A stretch of DNA of 64,000 nucleotides from Streptacidiphilus sp. 4-A2 (lineage in GTDB: Bacteria; Actinomycetota; Actinomycetes; Streptomycetales; Streptomycetaceae): assembly GCA_014284505.1 (NCBI GenBank), contig JAAFYY010000001.1:2604001-2668000 (forward strand), given 5' to 3'. Under the pieces are notes generated by a model. The model was given only the letters and a program-made list of their open reading frames with translations, searched no databases and was not told the DNA's origin. Position numbers and translations under genes: made by a program. The stretch's first letter is position 1, and the number at the start of each line of letters is the position of its first letter. Below, one piece after another: positions 20,901-32,688 of this stretch.

Positions 20901-23900
20901 CGGCCGCGCACAGCGCCACCAGTTCGCCGTAGCTGTGTCCGGCCGCCAGCTGCGGTCGCACCCCGGCCAGCTCCAGCAGTTCGGAGGCCGCCAGGCCGGT
21001 CAGGCCGAGGGCCGGCTGGGCCACCCGGGTGTCGGTCAGCGCGGTCCGCTGCTGCTCGCGGGCCTGCGGGGTGAACGCCGTCGGCGGTACAGGGCGTCCG
21101 CGTACGCCCGGCCCAGCAGCAGATGCCGCCGCACCCGGGGAACGCGGTGAACAGTTCCGCGAACATCCCCGGCGCTGGCTGCCCTGCCCGGGGAAGAGGA
21201 AGGCCACCTCGCCCCGGGCCACGTCGTCCGCTGCCGGGTCGTCCTGCCCGGCCAGGTGCAGCCCGGCGGGCGGGTCGCACTCCTGCGCCAGGGCGCGGCG
21301 CAGCAGCCCGGCCAGCTCGGCGGGGTCCGAGGCCACCACCGCCACCTGGACCGGCCCGGCGGCCGCCTCCGCCCGCCGGGCGGCGGCCAGGGCCAGGTCG
21401 CGCAGCCGCCACGGCGCGCCCTCCGCCTCCGTCTGCCGCAGCAGCTCCGTCACCGCGCGCAGCGCCCCGGCCCGGTCGGCGCCCCGGAAGGTGAACAGCT
21501 CGGCCGGCCACTCCTGGAGCCCGTGTGCGGGAGCCGGACCGTCGTAACCGCGCAGTACGGCATGGAAGTTGGTTCCGCCGAAGCCGAACGCGCTGACACC
21601 GGCCACGCGTTCGGCGGGCGGCGCCACCCACGGCCGGGCCTCGGCCTGGAACACGAACGGGCTGACGTCCTTGTCCCAGGCCGGGTTGGGCTGCTCCAGA
21701 TGGAGGGTCGGCGGCTTGATCCCGGTGTGCAGTGCCAGCGCTGCCTTGATCAGCCCGGCCACGCCGGCCGCGCACTTGGTGTGGCCGATCTGCGATTTCA
21801 CCGACCCCAGCGCGCAACTGCCCGGCGCCGCGCCCGCATCGGTGAAGACCGCGCTCAGCGTGGCCAGTTCGGTGCGGTCGCCGACCACCGTCCCGGTGCC
21901 GTGCGCCTCCACCAGCCCCACCTCGGCCGGTCCGACCCCGGCGCCGCGGTAGGCGCGTTCCATCGCCGCCCGCTGCCCCTCGGGCCGCGGGGCCGTCAGG
22001 CCCAGCGAGCGGCCGTCGCTGGCGCTGCCGATGCCCTGGACCACCGCGTACACCCGGTCACCGTCGCGTTCGGCGTCGGCCAGCCGTTTCAGTACCAGGC
22101 AGCCCACTCCCTCGCCGAGTGCGATCCCGTCCGCCGAGGCATCGAACGGGCGGGATCTGCCGGTCGGTGAGAGCGCGTGCACCGAGGCGAACAGCAGGTA
22201 GTCGTTGATCCCGTTGTGCAGGTCCGCGCCGCCGCACAGGGCCAGGTCGCTGCTGCCCGAGACCAGTTCCTTGCAGGCCACGTCCAGCGCCGCCAGCGAG
22301 GAGGCGCAGGCCGCGTCGACGGTGAAGTTGGCGCCGCCCAGGTCCAGCCGGTTGGCGATCCGCCCGGAGATGACATTCGCCAGCATGCCCGGGAACGAGT
22401 CCTCGGTGAGCGTGGGCAGTTGCCGCGCGATCGCCTCCGGGACGGTGTCCAGGTAGGCGGGCAGCACCGCCGAGAGCACTCCCGCGTTCGACAGGTCGCT
22501 GCCTGCCTCCGCGCCGAACACCACGCTGGTGCGTGAGCGGTCGAAGGCCCGGCCGCCGCTCTGCCCGCCGCCGTCGTAGCCGGCGTCCAGCAGCGCCCGG
22601 CGCGCCGCCTCCAGCGCCAGCAGCTGCACCGGCTCGATGCTGCCCAGCGCGGCGGGCGGATGCCGTAGCTGAGCGGGTCGAAGGGGATCCGCGGCAGGAA
22701 CCCGCCCCATTTGGACGGCGTGGTGCCCGCTCCGCCGTCCGCCGAGTGGTAGCGCGCCGGGTCCCACCGCTCGACGGGCACCTCGGACACCGCGTCCACC
22801 CCGCCCACGATGTTGGCCCAGAACGCGGGCAGGTCGGGGGCGCTCGGGAACATGCCCGCCATGCCGATCACCGCGATCTGCAACGGCGCGGGCTGCGGCT
22901 CGGTCCCGGCGGCCCGGGGCCCGCCCAGGCGCTCCGTCAGCTCGGCGGCCCGGGCGGCCAGGAAGCCGGAGGCCCCGGTGCTCACCTCGGTGTGCAGCCC
23001 GGCCAGCGTCGTGGTGGCCGAGCGCAGGACGGCGACCTGCCCGGCCATGAACATCCCCCGGTCCAGCTGCCCCTGCTCGTCCACCGCGGTCAGCGACCCC
23101 GCCACCCGGTCGACGCCCTTGGCGGCGATCCGCAGCCGGCCGACGTTCAACCGCTCCAGGCGCTCCCATGCCTCCCGGTCGGCCAGCCCTTCCGCCCGCA
23201 GCTGCTCGCGGGTCTCGCGGAACTCCGCCGTGAAGGGGCTCGGCACGCAGCGGGTGGCGTGCCCGGGCGCGGTCTGGAGCAGTTCCGTCCCGCACGCCGC
23301 CAGCATCTGCCGCTGGAACTGCGGTCGCACCGCCCCGTGGGTCACCGCCTCCGCGGTGAACAGGTACGCCGTCCCCATCAGCGCCCCGGCGGCGACCCCC
23401 GGGCCGCCAGCGGCGCGGCCATCGCCGCCACCATCGCGGCGGAGCGGGCGTCGTGGACTCCGCCCGCGAACAGCACCTCCAGCCCTACGGCCCCGGGGTT
23501 GGCGTCGAGGTACTCCTCCAGCACCGCCAACTGCGCCTCCCAGAGCGGGAAACTGTGTCTGGGTCCGACATGCCCGCCGCACTCCGAACCCTCGAAGACG
23601 AATCTGCGGGCCCCGTCCTCCAGGAACTGCTTCAGCAGCCCCGGCGGGGACGTGCAGGAAGGTGCGGATGCCGGCCTCCTCCAGCAGCCGCGCCTGCGAC
23701 GGACGCCCGCCCGCGATGACCGCGTGGCTGGGTCCGGCGGCCAGCACCTCCGCCAGCTGCGCGCTGCGCACCTCCTCCGGGGCGAAGCCCAGCACGCCCA
23801 CGCCCCAGGGCAGCCGACCGCCGCGGCGGTGTCGGCGAGCAGCGCGCGGGTCTGTTCCGCTCCGGACAGTGCCAGAGCCAGGCACGGCAGGGCGCCTGCC

Positions 23901-24853
23901 GCGGCGACCGCCGCCGCGAAACCCGGCTGGTCGCTGACCCGGGTCATCGGCCCCTGCACCACCGGCAGCCGGGTACCCAGCGCCTCGGCCAGCCGCGCGC
24001 CGGGGCCGAGCAGGTCCGCCGCCGCACCGGGCGCCGCCGCGGTCCGCAGGCCGTCCAGGACGGCCTCCCGCAGGGCGCGCACCGTCCGGCCGACCGTCCC
24101 CCAGCGTTCGGCGAATCCCGCTGCCAGGAAGCCGTCCTGGCCGATGACCAGCTCCGCCTGCGGGGCCGCGTCCGGACGGCCGCGGCGCAGCACCCGCCGC
24201 CCGTCCAGCACCACGGTCTCGGAGCCGTCCAGGCCGCGGACGGCCGCGGCGATCTCCTCCGGCACCGCGGACTCCGCCAGCAGCGCGAGCTGGCTGTCCA
24301 GCACCACCCCGGCGGCCCCGCCGGCCACCGCCGCCAGGGCCGTGCGCGGCCCGATGCCGCCGCAGGCCCAGACCGGCGTCCCGGTTCCGGTGTCCGCCAG
24401 CAGCTGCTGGAGCAGCACGAAGGTGCTCAGCTCACCGACCCGGCCGCCGCTCTCGCAGCCACGCGCGACCAGCCCGTGGGCCCCGGCCCGCACGGCGGCC
24501 GACGCCTGTGCCAGGTCCGTCACTTCGGCCAGCACCCGGTACTCCTCGCGGAGCGCCTCGATCTCGCGGCGCGGGGTGCCCACCGCCAGCACGACAAGCC
24601 GCGGGCCGACGCCGTCCGCGGAGCGGAGCTCCTGCGGGGTCAGCCGGCAGCCGGGGGCCAGCCGGACGCCGAAGCCGGCCGGTGCCCGCTCCCGGAGCCT
24701 GGCGAGTTCCTCCCGGGAGCGGCGGTCACCGGCTCCCAGGTCCAGCACGCCCACCGCGCCCGCCCGACACAGGGCTTCGACGAGCCCGGCGTCCGGTAAG
24801 TGGAACGGGGTGATCCCGATGACGAGGTCGGTCAGCGCGCTGTGGGACGGCAT
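17932..24853 (-). CDS. PKS1: PUFA-like synthase, NMO/ER-KS-AT-ACP-KR (frameshifted)
   Basis: Start ATG 24851-24853 (MPSHSALTDLVIGITPF) with GGAGAG upstream; about 2,300 residues. Order: two nitronate-monooxygenase-like TIM barrels (24.84-24.14 kb; then VVQGPMTRVSDQPGF and FEGSECGGHVGPRHSF at 24.0-23.3 kb), resembling the PfaD enoyl reductase. KS 22.9-21.5 kb (Cys in FTVDAACASSL, VEAHGTGT, GHTKCAAG). AT 21.2-20.1 kb (FLFPGQGSQR, GHSYGE). A single ACP near 19.7 kb (LSIDSIKRTEI, the PUFA-type signature). KR 19.2-18.0 kb (VVLLVGGARGITARFAA). Frame changes fall near 23.8, 23.65, 23.4, 21.15, 20.5, 19.2 and 18.0 kb. It should build a reduced fatty-acid or polyene-like chain with PKS2. S. coelicolor has a comparable cluster (SCO0124-0129, from memory). 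Confidence 0.88.
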
Positions 24854-24998
24854 GGGCTCTCCGATGGGCGTCATGGTGCGGGCAGGGCATGAGCGAGTTC
24901 GAATGAGCGCGACCAGCAGCCGTTCGTCGGGGTACGGGCGCGCCATTGCACCGTCCCGCCCCGGGTCCACCATCGAGGCTACCGATTGGTAGGGACCG

Positions 24999-25013
24999 TT
25001 AGGTTAAACCTAA
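24999..25013. promoter_or_regulatory. 15-bp palindrome upstream of the PKS1 operon
   Basis: TTAGGTTAAACCTAA, seven-base arms around a central A, in an AT-rich patch about 145 bp upstream of the PKS1 start. The half sites match those of actinobacterial iron boxes (TTAGGTTA), but the 19-bp consensus spacing is not kept, so the regulator is unknown. Apart from this site and the terminator at 25276, the 24854-25487 gap holds no gene. Confidence 0.5.
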
Positions 25014-25275
25014 ATTACGCGTACATGTCAATACATTTGCCGAATATGAAGAAAAGCGCCCTCTGCACACGGAGCGCAATGAATCGACGTCTGTCGAATT
25101 CGGCGGCCACCACGGCGATCGGCCGGCCGGCGTCATACGTTGATCGTCACCCCGGGGCCCCGGAGGAGCCGGAATTCAGCCCCGCCCGCGCCATCCCGGA
25201 CGCGAACCGCCTGGTCAGCTTGCCTGTCCCGGCTTTTCCTGCGGGACCGGCGGCCGCACGGACCCAGGTATGGCG

Positions 25276-25316
25276 CCGGCCGGGCCGGTAGCCCGCAGGG
25301 CTACCGGCCCGGCCGG
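25276..25316. terminator. Strong hairpin terminator downstream of pntB
   Basis: A perfect 19-bp stem (25276-25294 with 25298-25316) and a GCA loop, about 170 bp beyond the pntB stop. There is no U-run, as is usual in Streptomyces. It should end pntAB transcription before the PKS1 promoter region. Confidence 0.85.
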
Positions 25317-25487
25317 ATGACTAATCGGCACCGCAATCCCGTTTACTGCCCGCTCCGGCCCCGGAGCAGCAGAAAGCTCACGGGTGGCATTGTGCGGCGC
25401 AGCCGCGCCAGGTCCGGTACCGGCCAGGCCTCGTCGACGAATGCCGGGCCGGAGCCCGGCTCCGCCGACCGCGCCGCACCCGCGCCG

Positions 25488-26954
25488 TCAGCGGCTGGCC
25501 ACCGTCGCCTGGCGGGCGGCCGGGGCCGCTTCGCGGCGGCCGTCGGCGCTGAGCGCGAGCAGGATCGCTTCGACGCTCGCCTTCGCGTCGCCGAAGAGCA
25601 TGCTGCTGTTCTCCCGGAAGAACAGCGGGTTCTGCACACCCGCGTAGCCGGAGGCCATGGAGCGCTTGAAGACCACGACCTGCTCCGCCTCCCAGACCCG
25701 CAGCACCGGCATACCGGCGATCGGGCTGGTCGGGTCCTCGGCCGCGGCCGGGTTGACCGTGTCGTTCGCGCCGATGACCAGCACGACCGAGGTCGCGTCG
25801 AAGTCGTCGTTGATCTCGTCCATCTCCAGGACGATGTCGTACGGCACCTTCGCCTCGGCAAGCAGCACATTCATGTGCCCGGGCAGACGGCCGGCGACGG
25901 GGTGGACACCGAAGCGGACCTCGACGCCGCGCTCGCGCAGCCGGCGCGTCAGCTCCGCGACGGGGTGCTGCGCCTGGGCGACGGCCATGCCGTACCCGGG
26001 GGTGATGATCACCGAGCGGGCGGTGGCCAGCAGCTCGGCCACCTCGTCGGCCCGCACCTCGCGGTGCTCGCCCTGCTCCTCCTCGGCGCCGGACGGCGCC
26101 TGGATGCCGAAGCCGCCCGCGATCACCGAGAGGAAGGAGCGGTTCATGGCCTTGCACATGATGTAGGACAGATAGGCACCGGAGGAGCCGACCAGGGCGC
26201 CGGTGACGATGAGCAGGTTGTTGTCGAGCAGGAAACCGGCCGCGGCCGCCGCCCAGCCCGAGTAGCTGTTCAGCATCGACACGACGACGGGCATGTCGCC
26301 GCCGCCGATCGAGGCGACCAGGTGCCAGCCCAGGGCCAGCGCCAGCACGGTCACCACGATCATCAGCGGCAGGTTCGGGGTGATCGTGAACCAGACGGTC
26401 AGCGCGACGAACGCGGCGAGCGCGCCCAGGTTCAGGCCGTTCTTGCCCGGCAGCATCAGCGGACGGGAGTTGATGCGCGCCGACAGCTTCAGGAACGCCA
26501 CGATCGAGCCGGTGAAGGTGACCGCGCCGATGAAGATGCCGATGAACACCTCGGCGTGGTGGATGCCCAGCAGGTCGGCGGCGATCCTGGTCTGCGCCTT
26601 GCCGTGCGACTCCACTTCGAGGTAGCTGTTCCAGCCCACCAGCACGGCGGCGAGGCCGACGAAGCTGTGCAGGACCGCGATCAGCTCGGGCATCTGCGTC
26701 ATCTCGACACTGCGCGCCCGCCACAGGCCGGTCACGGCGCCGATCGCCATCGCGGCCAGGATCAGCGCGACCGCGCCCGCGGTGATGCTCTGCGCGGCCA
26801 CCACGATCGTGGCGACCAGCGCGAGCGCCATCCCGGCGATGCCGTAGACGACGCCGGCGCGGGAGGTCCGGTGCTGGGACAGGCCCGCCAGGCTGAGGAT
26901 GAACAGCAGCGCGGCGACCAGGTCGGCGGAGTTGGAGGCCGTCAGGGAGGTCAT
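25488..26954 (-). CDS. pntB: NAD(P) transhydrogenase subunit beta
   Basis: 488 residues with an intact frame. The N-terminal half is membrane-embedded with about nine hydrophobic helices ([40 protein letters not shown]). It contains conserved transhydrogenase segments such as [34 protein letters not shown] and [15 protein letters not shown]. The C-terminal NADP domain (dIII) shows [54 protein letters not shown] and [14 protein letters not shown]. It couples proton flow to hydride transfer from NADH to NADP and would supply NADPH. It is encoded six bases after pntA. Confidence 0.96.
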   Translation of the reverse strand: MTSLTASNSADLVAALLFILSLAGLSQHRTSRAGVVYGIAGMALALVATIVVAAQSITAGAVALILAAMAIGAVTGLWRARSVEMTQMPELIAVLHSFVGLAAVLVGWNSYLEVESHGKAQTRIAADLLGIHHAEVFIGIFIGAVTFTGSIVAFLKLSARINSRPLMLPGKNGLNLGALAAFVALTVWFTITPNLPLMIVVTVLALALGWHLVASIGGGDMPVVVSMLNSYSGWAAAAAGFLLDNNLLIVTGALVGSSGAYLSYIMCKAMNRSFLSVIAGGFGIQAPSGAEEEQGEHREVRADEVAELLATARSVIITPGYGMAVAQAQHPVAELTRRLRERGVEVRFGVHPVAGRLPGHMNVLLAEAKVPYDIVLEMDEINDDFDATSVVLVIGANDTVNPAAAEDPTSPIAGMPVLRVWEAEQVVVFKRSMASGYAGVQNPLFFRENSSMLFGDAKASVEAILLALSADGRREAAPAARQATVASR

Positions 26955-26960
26955 CTCGGC

Positions 26961-28516
26961 TCAGCCTTTCGAGAACATGGACAGCATGCGGCGGGTGACG
27001 GCGAAACCTCCGAAGATGTTCACGCTCGTCAGCAGGATCGCCACGCAGGACAGCGTGGTGACGATCCAGCTCTCGTGCCCGATCTGCAGCAGGGCGCCGA
27101 TCACGACGATCCCGGAGATCGCGTTGGTCACCGACATCAGCGGCGTGTGCAGCGCGTGGTGCACCTTGCCGATGACGTAGTAGCCGATGACCACCGCCAG
27201 CGCGAACACCGTGAAGTTCTCGGCGAGTTGCGGGAGCGAAGGCCACCAGCAGGAACATCGCCAGCATCCCGGCGCCGATCAGGCCGAAGCGGGCCGCGGG
27301 CGTCAGCTTCGGCCGCGTCGGCTCCGGCTTGGCGGCCGCGGGCTGCGCGGCGGGCGCGGCCGAGACCGCGACGGGCGGCGGCGGCCAGGTGATGTCACCG
27401 GCCCGCACGACGGTGACGGCCCGCTGCACGACGTCGTCGAAGTCGATCGTCAGCTGCCCGTCCTTGCCCGGCGTCAGCAGCCGGAGCAGGTTCACCAGGT
27501 TGGTGCCGAACAGTTGCGACGCCTGGGTCGGCAGCCGGGAGGCCAGGTCGGTGTAGCCGATGATGGTGACCCCGTTGCCGGTCACCACGGTCCGGCCGGC
27601 GACCGTGCCCTCGACATTGCCGCCCATCGCGGCGGCCATGTCGACGATGACGCTGCCCGGCTTCATGACCGCCACGTCCTCGGCCGTCAGCAGGCGCGGC
27701 GCCGGACGGCCGGGGATGAGCGCGGTGGTGACGACGATGTCCACGTCGCCCGCCTGCTGGTGGTAGAGCTCGGCCGCGGCGCGGTCGTAGTCCGCGGAGG
27801 TCGCCTTCGCATAGCCGTCGGTGCTCTGCTCCTGGACGACGTTGACCGGCAGGTACTCGCCTCCCAGCGACTTCACCTGGTCCGCGACCTCGGGCCGCGG
27901 GTCGGTGGCGCGCACGATCGCCCCAGGGAGGAGGCGGCGCCGATCGCCGCGAGCCCGGCCACGCCCGCGCCGGCCACGAGCACCTTCGCCGGGGGCACCT
28001 TGCCCGCGGCGGTGACCTGGCCGGTGAAGAACCGGCCGAAGACGTGCGCCGCCTCGATGACGGCCCGGTACCCGGCGATGTTCGCCATGGAGGACAGGAC
28101 GTCCATCGACTGCGCACGCGAGATGCGCGGCACCGCGTCCAGCGCGAGCGCGGTCACCCCGGCGGCGGCGAGTGCCTGCACCAGCTCGGGCTTCTGCGCC
28201 GGGGCCAGCAGCCCCACGACTGCCGCGCCCTCGCGCAGCCGGGCGATCTCCGCCTCGGCGGGGGCGTTGACCTTCAGGACCACGTCCGCTTCCCAGGCCT
28301 CACCGGCCTCCGCGATCGCCGCGCCGGCGTCCAGATAGGCCTCGTCGGTGAAGCCGGAGGCCGCACCGGCCCGGACTCGACGACGACCTCGTAGCCGAGG
28401 CCCAGCAGCTGACGCACGGTCGCCGGGGTCGCGGCCACACGTGTCTCCCCGGGGAGGGACTCGGCGACCACGCCGATGCGCTGGGGTGGATGGTGCGCGG
28501 GTTCTTGAGCAGACAT
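26961..28516 (-). CDS. pntA: NAD(P) transhydrogenase subunit alpha (frameshifted)
   Basis: ATG 28516 ([17 protein letters not shown]); joined length about 518 residues, the size of a fused alpha subunit. The NAD domain shows [56 protein letters not shown], then [29 protein letters not shown]. Two C-terminal membrane stretches follow: [18 protein letters not shown] and [33 protein letters not shown]. Frame changes near 28380, 27925 and 27235 break it; all residues on both sides align to the family, so I take these as sequencing errors. It is co-transcribed with pntB. Confidence 0.92.
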
Positions 28517-28778
28517 GTCCTGCAGCTCTCGTCAGAGGAGGGAGTGACGGGGGATCCGCGATCAGGGAGTGGTACGAAATGGTTCTCCCTTTGGTCGTTG
28601 GAACCTACCCGCCATGCGGGTGTGTGCCAACGCAGGCAGACCGTGATGTGGTTCACCTTGCGATACGCGGCCGACCTGGCATGAGCGGCGACTCCGACGG
28701 GGCTGAGCAGGTTCCCCACAGCATCGCCTCGCGGTCGGACCGACCCCGGGCCGACACGCCCGGGCCCGGCCGGCCGGC

Positions 28779-28809
28779 CACCTGTATTCACCAAGTGAAC
28801 GCACAGGTG
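28779..28809. promoter_or_regulatory. Nested inverted repeat upstream of the beta-helix gene
   Basis: CACCTGT ... ACAGGTG arms with an inner TTCAC-CAA-GTGAA palindrome, 130 bp before the secreted protein's start, between divergent genes. It could be an operator or a leader hairpin. Otherwise the 28517-28939 gap shows no gene. Confidence 0.45.
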
Positions 28810-28939
28810 AGGCCAATGCCCGGCCGCATACAGGCTATTGACGCTCCGCAGCCCACCTGCTTCACTTCCCCGGGAGAGCGCTCTCTGGTGCTCCTGGAGC
28901 AGCCTCACCACCCTCCCACCCACCACACCAGGGAGAGCC

Positions 28940-30743
28940 ATGGCCGTCACCCCGTCCCGCCGAGCCGTACTCCGCAGTGCCGCCGTCGCCGCCGCACTGC
29001 CGCTGGTCGGCACCCTCGCCACCGGATCAGCCCTCGCCGCACCGTCCGGCCGGGGAGGCGACGAACCGGGCCCCGGCGTCCTGGGCCCCGGCGTCCTGCT
29101 CTTCGACCCTCCATGGGCGACGCGGCGATCCAGGCGCAGGTCGACGCTGTGTTCAACATTCAGCAGTCCAACCAGTTCGGCACCGAGCGGTACGCCCTGG
29201 CCTTCCTGCCGGGCACCTACAACGTCGACGTCAACGTCGGCTTCTACACCCATGTGCTGGGCTCGGCGAGAGCCCGGACGATGTTGTGATCAACGGGCAT
29301 GTCACCGTCGACGCCCAGTGGCTGGACGGCAACGGCACTCAGGACTTCTGGCGCGCCGCCGAGAACCTGTGCATCGTCCCGCCGGACGGCCTGGAGCGCT
29401 GGGCGGTCGCCCAGGCCGGCCCGATGCGCCGCGCCCACATCAAGGGCGACCTGAGCCTGTGGCCCAGCCCGCCCGGCAACCAGTGGTCCAGCGGCGGCTT
29501 CCTGGCCGACAGCGTGGTGGACGGTCAGGTCCAGTCCGGTTCGCAGCAGCAGTGGCTGTCCCGCAACGACACCTTCGGCAGCTGGACCGGCGCCAACTGG
29601 AACATGGTCTTCGTCGGCACCCAGGGCGCTCCCGCCCAGAGCTTCCCCACTCCCCCCTACACGACGGTCGACCGGACTCCGACCGTCCGCGAGAAGCCGT
29701 TCCTCACCGTGGACCGCGACGGTCGCTACCAGGTCTTCGTGCCCGCGCTGCGGCGCGACTCCGCCGGGACGAGCTGGGCCTCCGGCAGGGCCGACGGGTA
29801 CAGCATCCCGCTGTCCCGCTTCCACGTGGCACGGCCCGGCGATTCCGCCGCGAGCATCAACGAGGCGCTCGACCGGGGCTTCCACCTGCTGCTCACCCCT
29901 GGCGTCTACGCCCTGGCCTCCGCCCTGCGCGTGTCCCGGCCCGGCACCGTCGTCCTCGGCCTGGGCCTGGCCACCCTCCAGTCCACCCACGGCAACTCCC
30001 TGATCGAGGTCGCCGACGTCGGCGGCGTCTCCGTCGCCGGTGTGCTGCTCGAAGCCGCCTCGGCGGGCTCCCCCGTCCTGCTCCGCGTCGGGCACGGCCG
30101 CAGCCGGACCCGGCACAGCGACAACCCCACCGTGCTGTTCGACGTCTACGCCCGCATCGGTGGCGCCGTCGCCGGCGGAGCCACCGTCAGCATCCAGCTC
30201 GACAGCAACGACGTGATCTGCGACAATCTCTGGCTGTGGCGTGCCGACCACGGCAACGACGGCACCGTCGGCTGGTCGGTCAACCCGGCCGACACCGGGT
30301 TCCTGGTCAACGGCGACCGGGTCACCGCCTACGGCCTCGCCGTCGAGCACTACCAGAAGTACGAGGTGCTCTGGAACGGAAACCACGGCCGCACCTACTT
30401 CTTCCAGAACGAGCACCCCTACGACGTCCCCACGCAGTCCGCCTGGGTCCACGGCAGCACCAACGGCTACGCCGCCTACAAGGTCGCCGACTCCGTCACC
30501 GACCACCTGGCCTGGGGACTGGGCAGCTACTGCTACTTCGACCTGGAGGCCAACATCTACACCGACCGGGCCTACGAGGTGCCCGACACCCCCGGGGTCG
30601 TCTTCACCGACCTGATGATCGTCTGCCTCAACGGCCCGGGCGGCGGAGGCATCCTGCACTGCGTCAACACCACCGGCGGCCCGGTGGAGAACGGATTCGG
30701 CACCTACAACATGAAGGGCTACACCAACGGCGCCGGAAGCTGA
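28940..30743 (+). CDS. Tat-secreted right-handed beta-helix protein
   Basis: ATG 28940 follows AGGGAGAG. The start has a twin-arginine signal (SRRAVLRSAAVAAALPLVG, ending around ALAAPSG). Frame changes near 29117 and 29272 must be corrected; after that the frame is clean to TGA 30743, about 600 residues. The body has repeating beta strands typical of a pectate-lyase or GH55-like helix (YALAFLPGTYNVDVNVGFYTHVLG, GHVTVDAQWLDGNG, PGTVVLGLGLATLQ, VSVAGVLLEAAS, SNDVICDNLWLWRADHG). Similar Streptomyces proteins are often labelled adenylyl cyclase or coagulation-factor-5/8-type. I see no carbohydrate-active catalytic pair I can name, so substrate remains open: extracellular glucan or sugar polymer binding or cleavage is likely. 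Confidence 0.8.
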
Positions 30744-30903
30744 CCCTGCCGTCCGGCCGGCCGGCGGGCTCCGCCGCACGACGAGTGACCCGACCTCACC
30801 CGTCATCCGGCGGAGCCCGCTCCCTCACTGCGTTCGTGCTGGTCAGAAATCGGGTGATCCTGCCGCGGCCCGCCTCTACCCTCGTGCCGAAGGGGGTACG
30901 CCG

Positions 30904-32574
30904 GTGTCCGTGTTCACCATGCGCAAGGCCCGCAAGGTCCAGGGCGGGAAGGTCGTCCTGGACGGTGTGACGCTGTCGTTCCTGCCCGGGGCCAAGGTCG
31001 GGGTGGTGGGCCCGAACGGGTCGGGCAAGTCGACCGTGCTGCGGATCATGGCCGGTCTGGAGCAGCCGACCGGCGGGGAGGCGTTCGCGGCCCCCGGGGT
31101 GAGCGTCGGCATCCTGGAGCAGGAGCCCGTGCTGGACGACTCGGCCACCGTGCTGGGCACCGTCGAGCAGGGTGCGGCCGAGGTCCGGGCGCAGCTGCTG
31201 CGCTACGGCCGGCTGACCGGCCGGCTCGGTGCGGCCGGCCTGGACGAGGCGCGGACCCAGCTGCTGCTGGACGAGCTGGGCGCGTTGCAGGAGGCCCTGG
31301 AGCATGCGGACGCCTGGGACCTGGACGCCCGCCTTGAGCAGGCGATGGACGCCCTGCGCTGTCCGCCGCCGGACACCCCCGTGCGCGGGCTGTCGGGCGG
31401 GGAGCGGCGCCGGGTGGCGTTGTGCCGGTTGCTGCTGTCCCAGCCGGACCTGCTACTGCTGGACGAGCCGACCAACCACCTGGACGCCGAGTCGGTGGCC
31501 TGGCTGGAGCAGCACCTGGCCGGCTACCGGGGCACGGTGGTGGCGGTCACCCACGACCGGTACTTCCTGGACAACGTCGCCCAGTGGATCCTGGAGCTGG
31601 ACCGCGGCCACGCCTACCCCTACGAGGGCAACTACTCGACCTATCTGGAGACCAAGGCCGCCCGGCTGGAGGTCGAGGGCCGCAAGGACGCGAAGCGGCA
31701 GCAGCGGCTGGCCGAGGAGCTGGCCTGGGTCCGCTCCAGCGCCAAGGGCCGGCAGACCAGGTCGAAGGCCCGGCTCCAGCGCTTCCAGGAGCTGAGCGAG
31801 CAGGCCGACCGGGCCCGCGCCCTGGATTTCGAGGAGATCCGGATCCGCCCGGACCGCGTCTGGGCGGCCTGGTGCTGGAGGCGGAGCACCTGACCAAGGG
31901 CTACGGCGACCGGACGCTGTGGCGGGATGTGTCGTTCTCGCTCCCGCGCGGCGGCATCGTGGGGTGCTCGGCCCCAACGGCGTCGGCAAGAGCACGCTGT
32001 TCCACCTGATCAGCGGCCGTGAGCAGCCAGACTCCGGCACTCTGCGCCTGGGCGGGACGGTCACCGTCTCCTATGTGGACCAGGCCCGGGCCGGGCTGGA
32101 CGACACGCGGACGGTGTGGGAGGCGGTCTCCGGCGGCCGGGACCAGCTGCGGGTCGGCGCGGTCGAGATCCCTCCCGCGCCTATGTCGCGACCTTCGGCT
32201 TCAAGGGCCCCGACCAGCAGAAGCCGGTCGCGATCCTGTCGGGCGGCGAACGCAACCGGCTCAACCTGGCGCTGACCCTGGCCCAGGGCGGCAACCTGCT
32301 GCTGCTGGACGAGCCGACCAACGACCTGGACGTGGAGACCCTGGCCTCACTGGAGGCCGCGCTGCTGGAGTTCCCCGGCTGCGCGGTGGTCACCGCCCAC
32401 GACCGCTGGTTCCTGGACCGTACCGCCACCCACATCCTGGCCTGGGAGGGCGGCGCCGACTGGTTCTGGTTCGAGGGCAACTACGCCGACTACCAGGCCA
32501 ACAAGGCGCTACGGCTGGGCCTGGACGCCGCACGTCCGCACCGGACCACCCACCGCCGGATCGGTCGCGACTGA
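30904..32574 (+). CDS. ettA: EttA-type ABC-F translation factor (frameshifted)
   Basis: GTG 30904 ([16 protein letters not shown]). Two ABC ATPase domains without membrane segments: Walker [11 protein letters not shown], signature [14 protein letters not shown] and Walker [22 protein letters not shown] in the first half; [44 protein letters not shown] in the second. Between them is the charged ABC-F linker ([36 protein letters not shown]). ESVAWLE and DVETL motifs and about 557 residues fit EttA, which gates the ribosome according to ATP level. Frame changes near 31860, 31960 and 32180 look like read errors because both ATPases remain perfect otherwise. Confidence 0.9.
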
Positions 32575-32594
32575 CCGTGCCCAGGGCACCCGCG

Positions 32595-32648
32595 TACACC
32601 GCCGCGCCCGTCGGCGCGACCCCCTACACCGCCGCGCCCGTCGGCGCG
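32595..32648. repeat. 24-bp direct repeat, 30-bp period
   Basis: TACACCGCCGCGCCCGTCGGCGCG occurs at 32595-32618 and 32625-32648. It lies just past the ettA stop. The gap 32575-33143 has no gene I can support; the open frame through it lacks a ribosome site. Confidence 0.8.
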
Positions 32649-32673
32649 GATCTGCCCCAGGGGCCCCGGTCAG

Positions 32674-32688
32674 CTGATGCGGCATCAG
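32674..32688. repeat. Short inverted repeat downstream of ettA
   Basis: CTGATG-CGG-CATCAG, a 6-bp stem. It could be part of a weak terminator for ettA or an operator for the enolase operon; no other support. Confidence 0.35.

Noticed and set aside
24999..25013. Canonical iron box
   Set aside because: Half sites match but the 19-bp spacing is missing.
25140..27392. 750-codon plus-strand ORF rich in Asp, Arg, His and Gly
   Set aside because: It is antisense to pntB and pntA, and is only a reverse reading of their codons.
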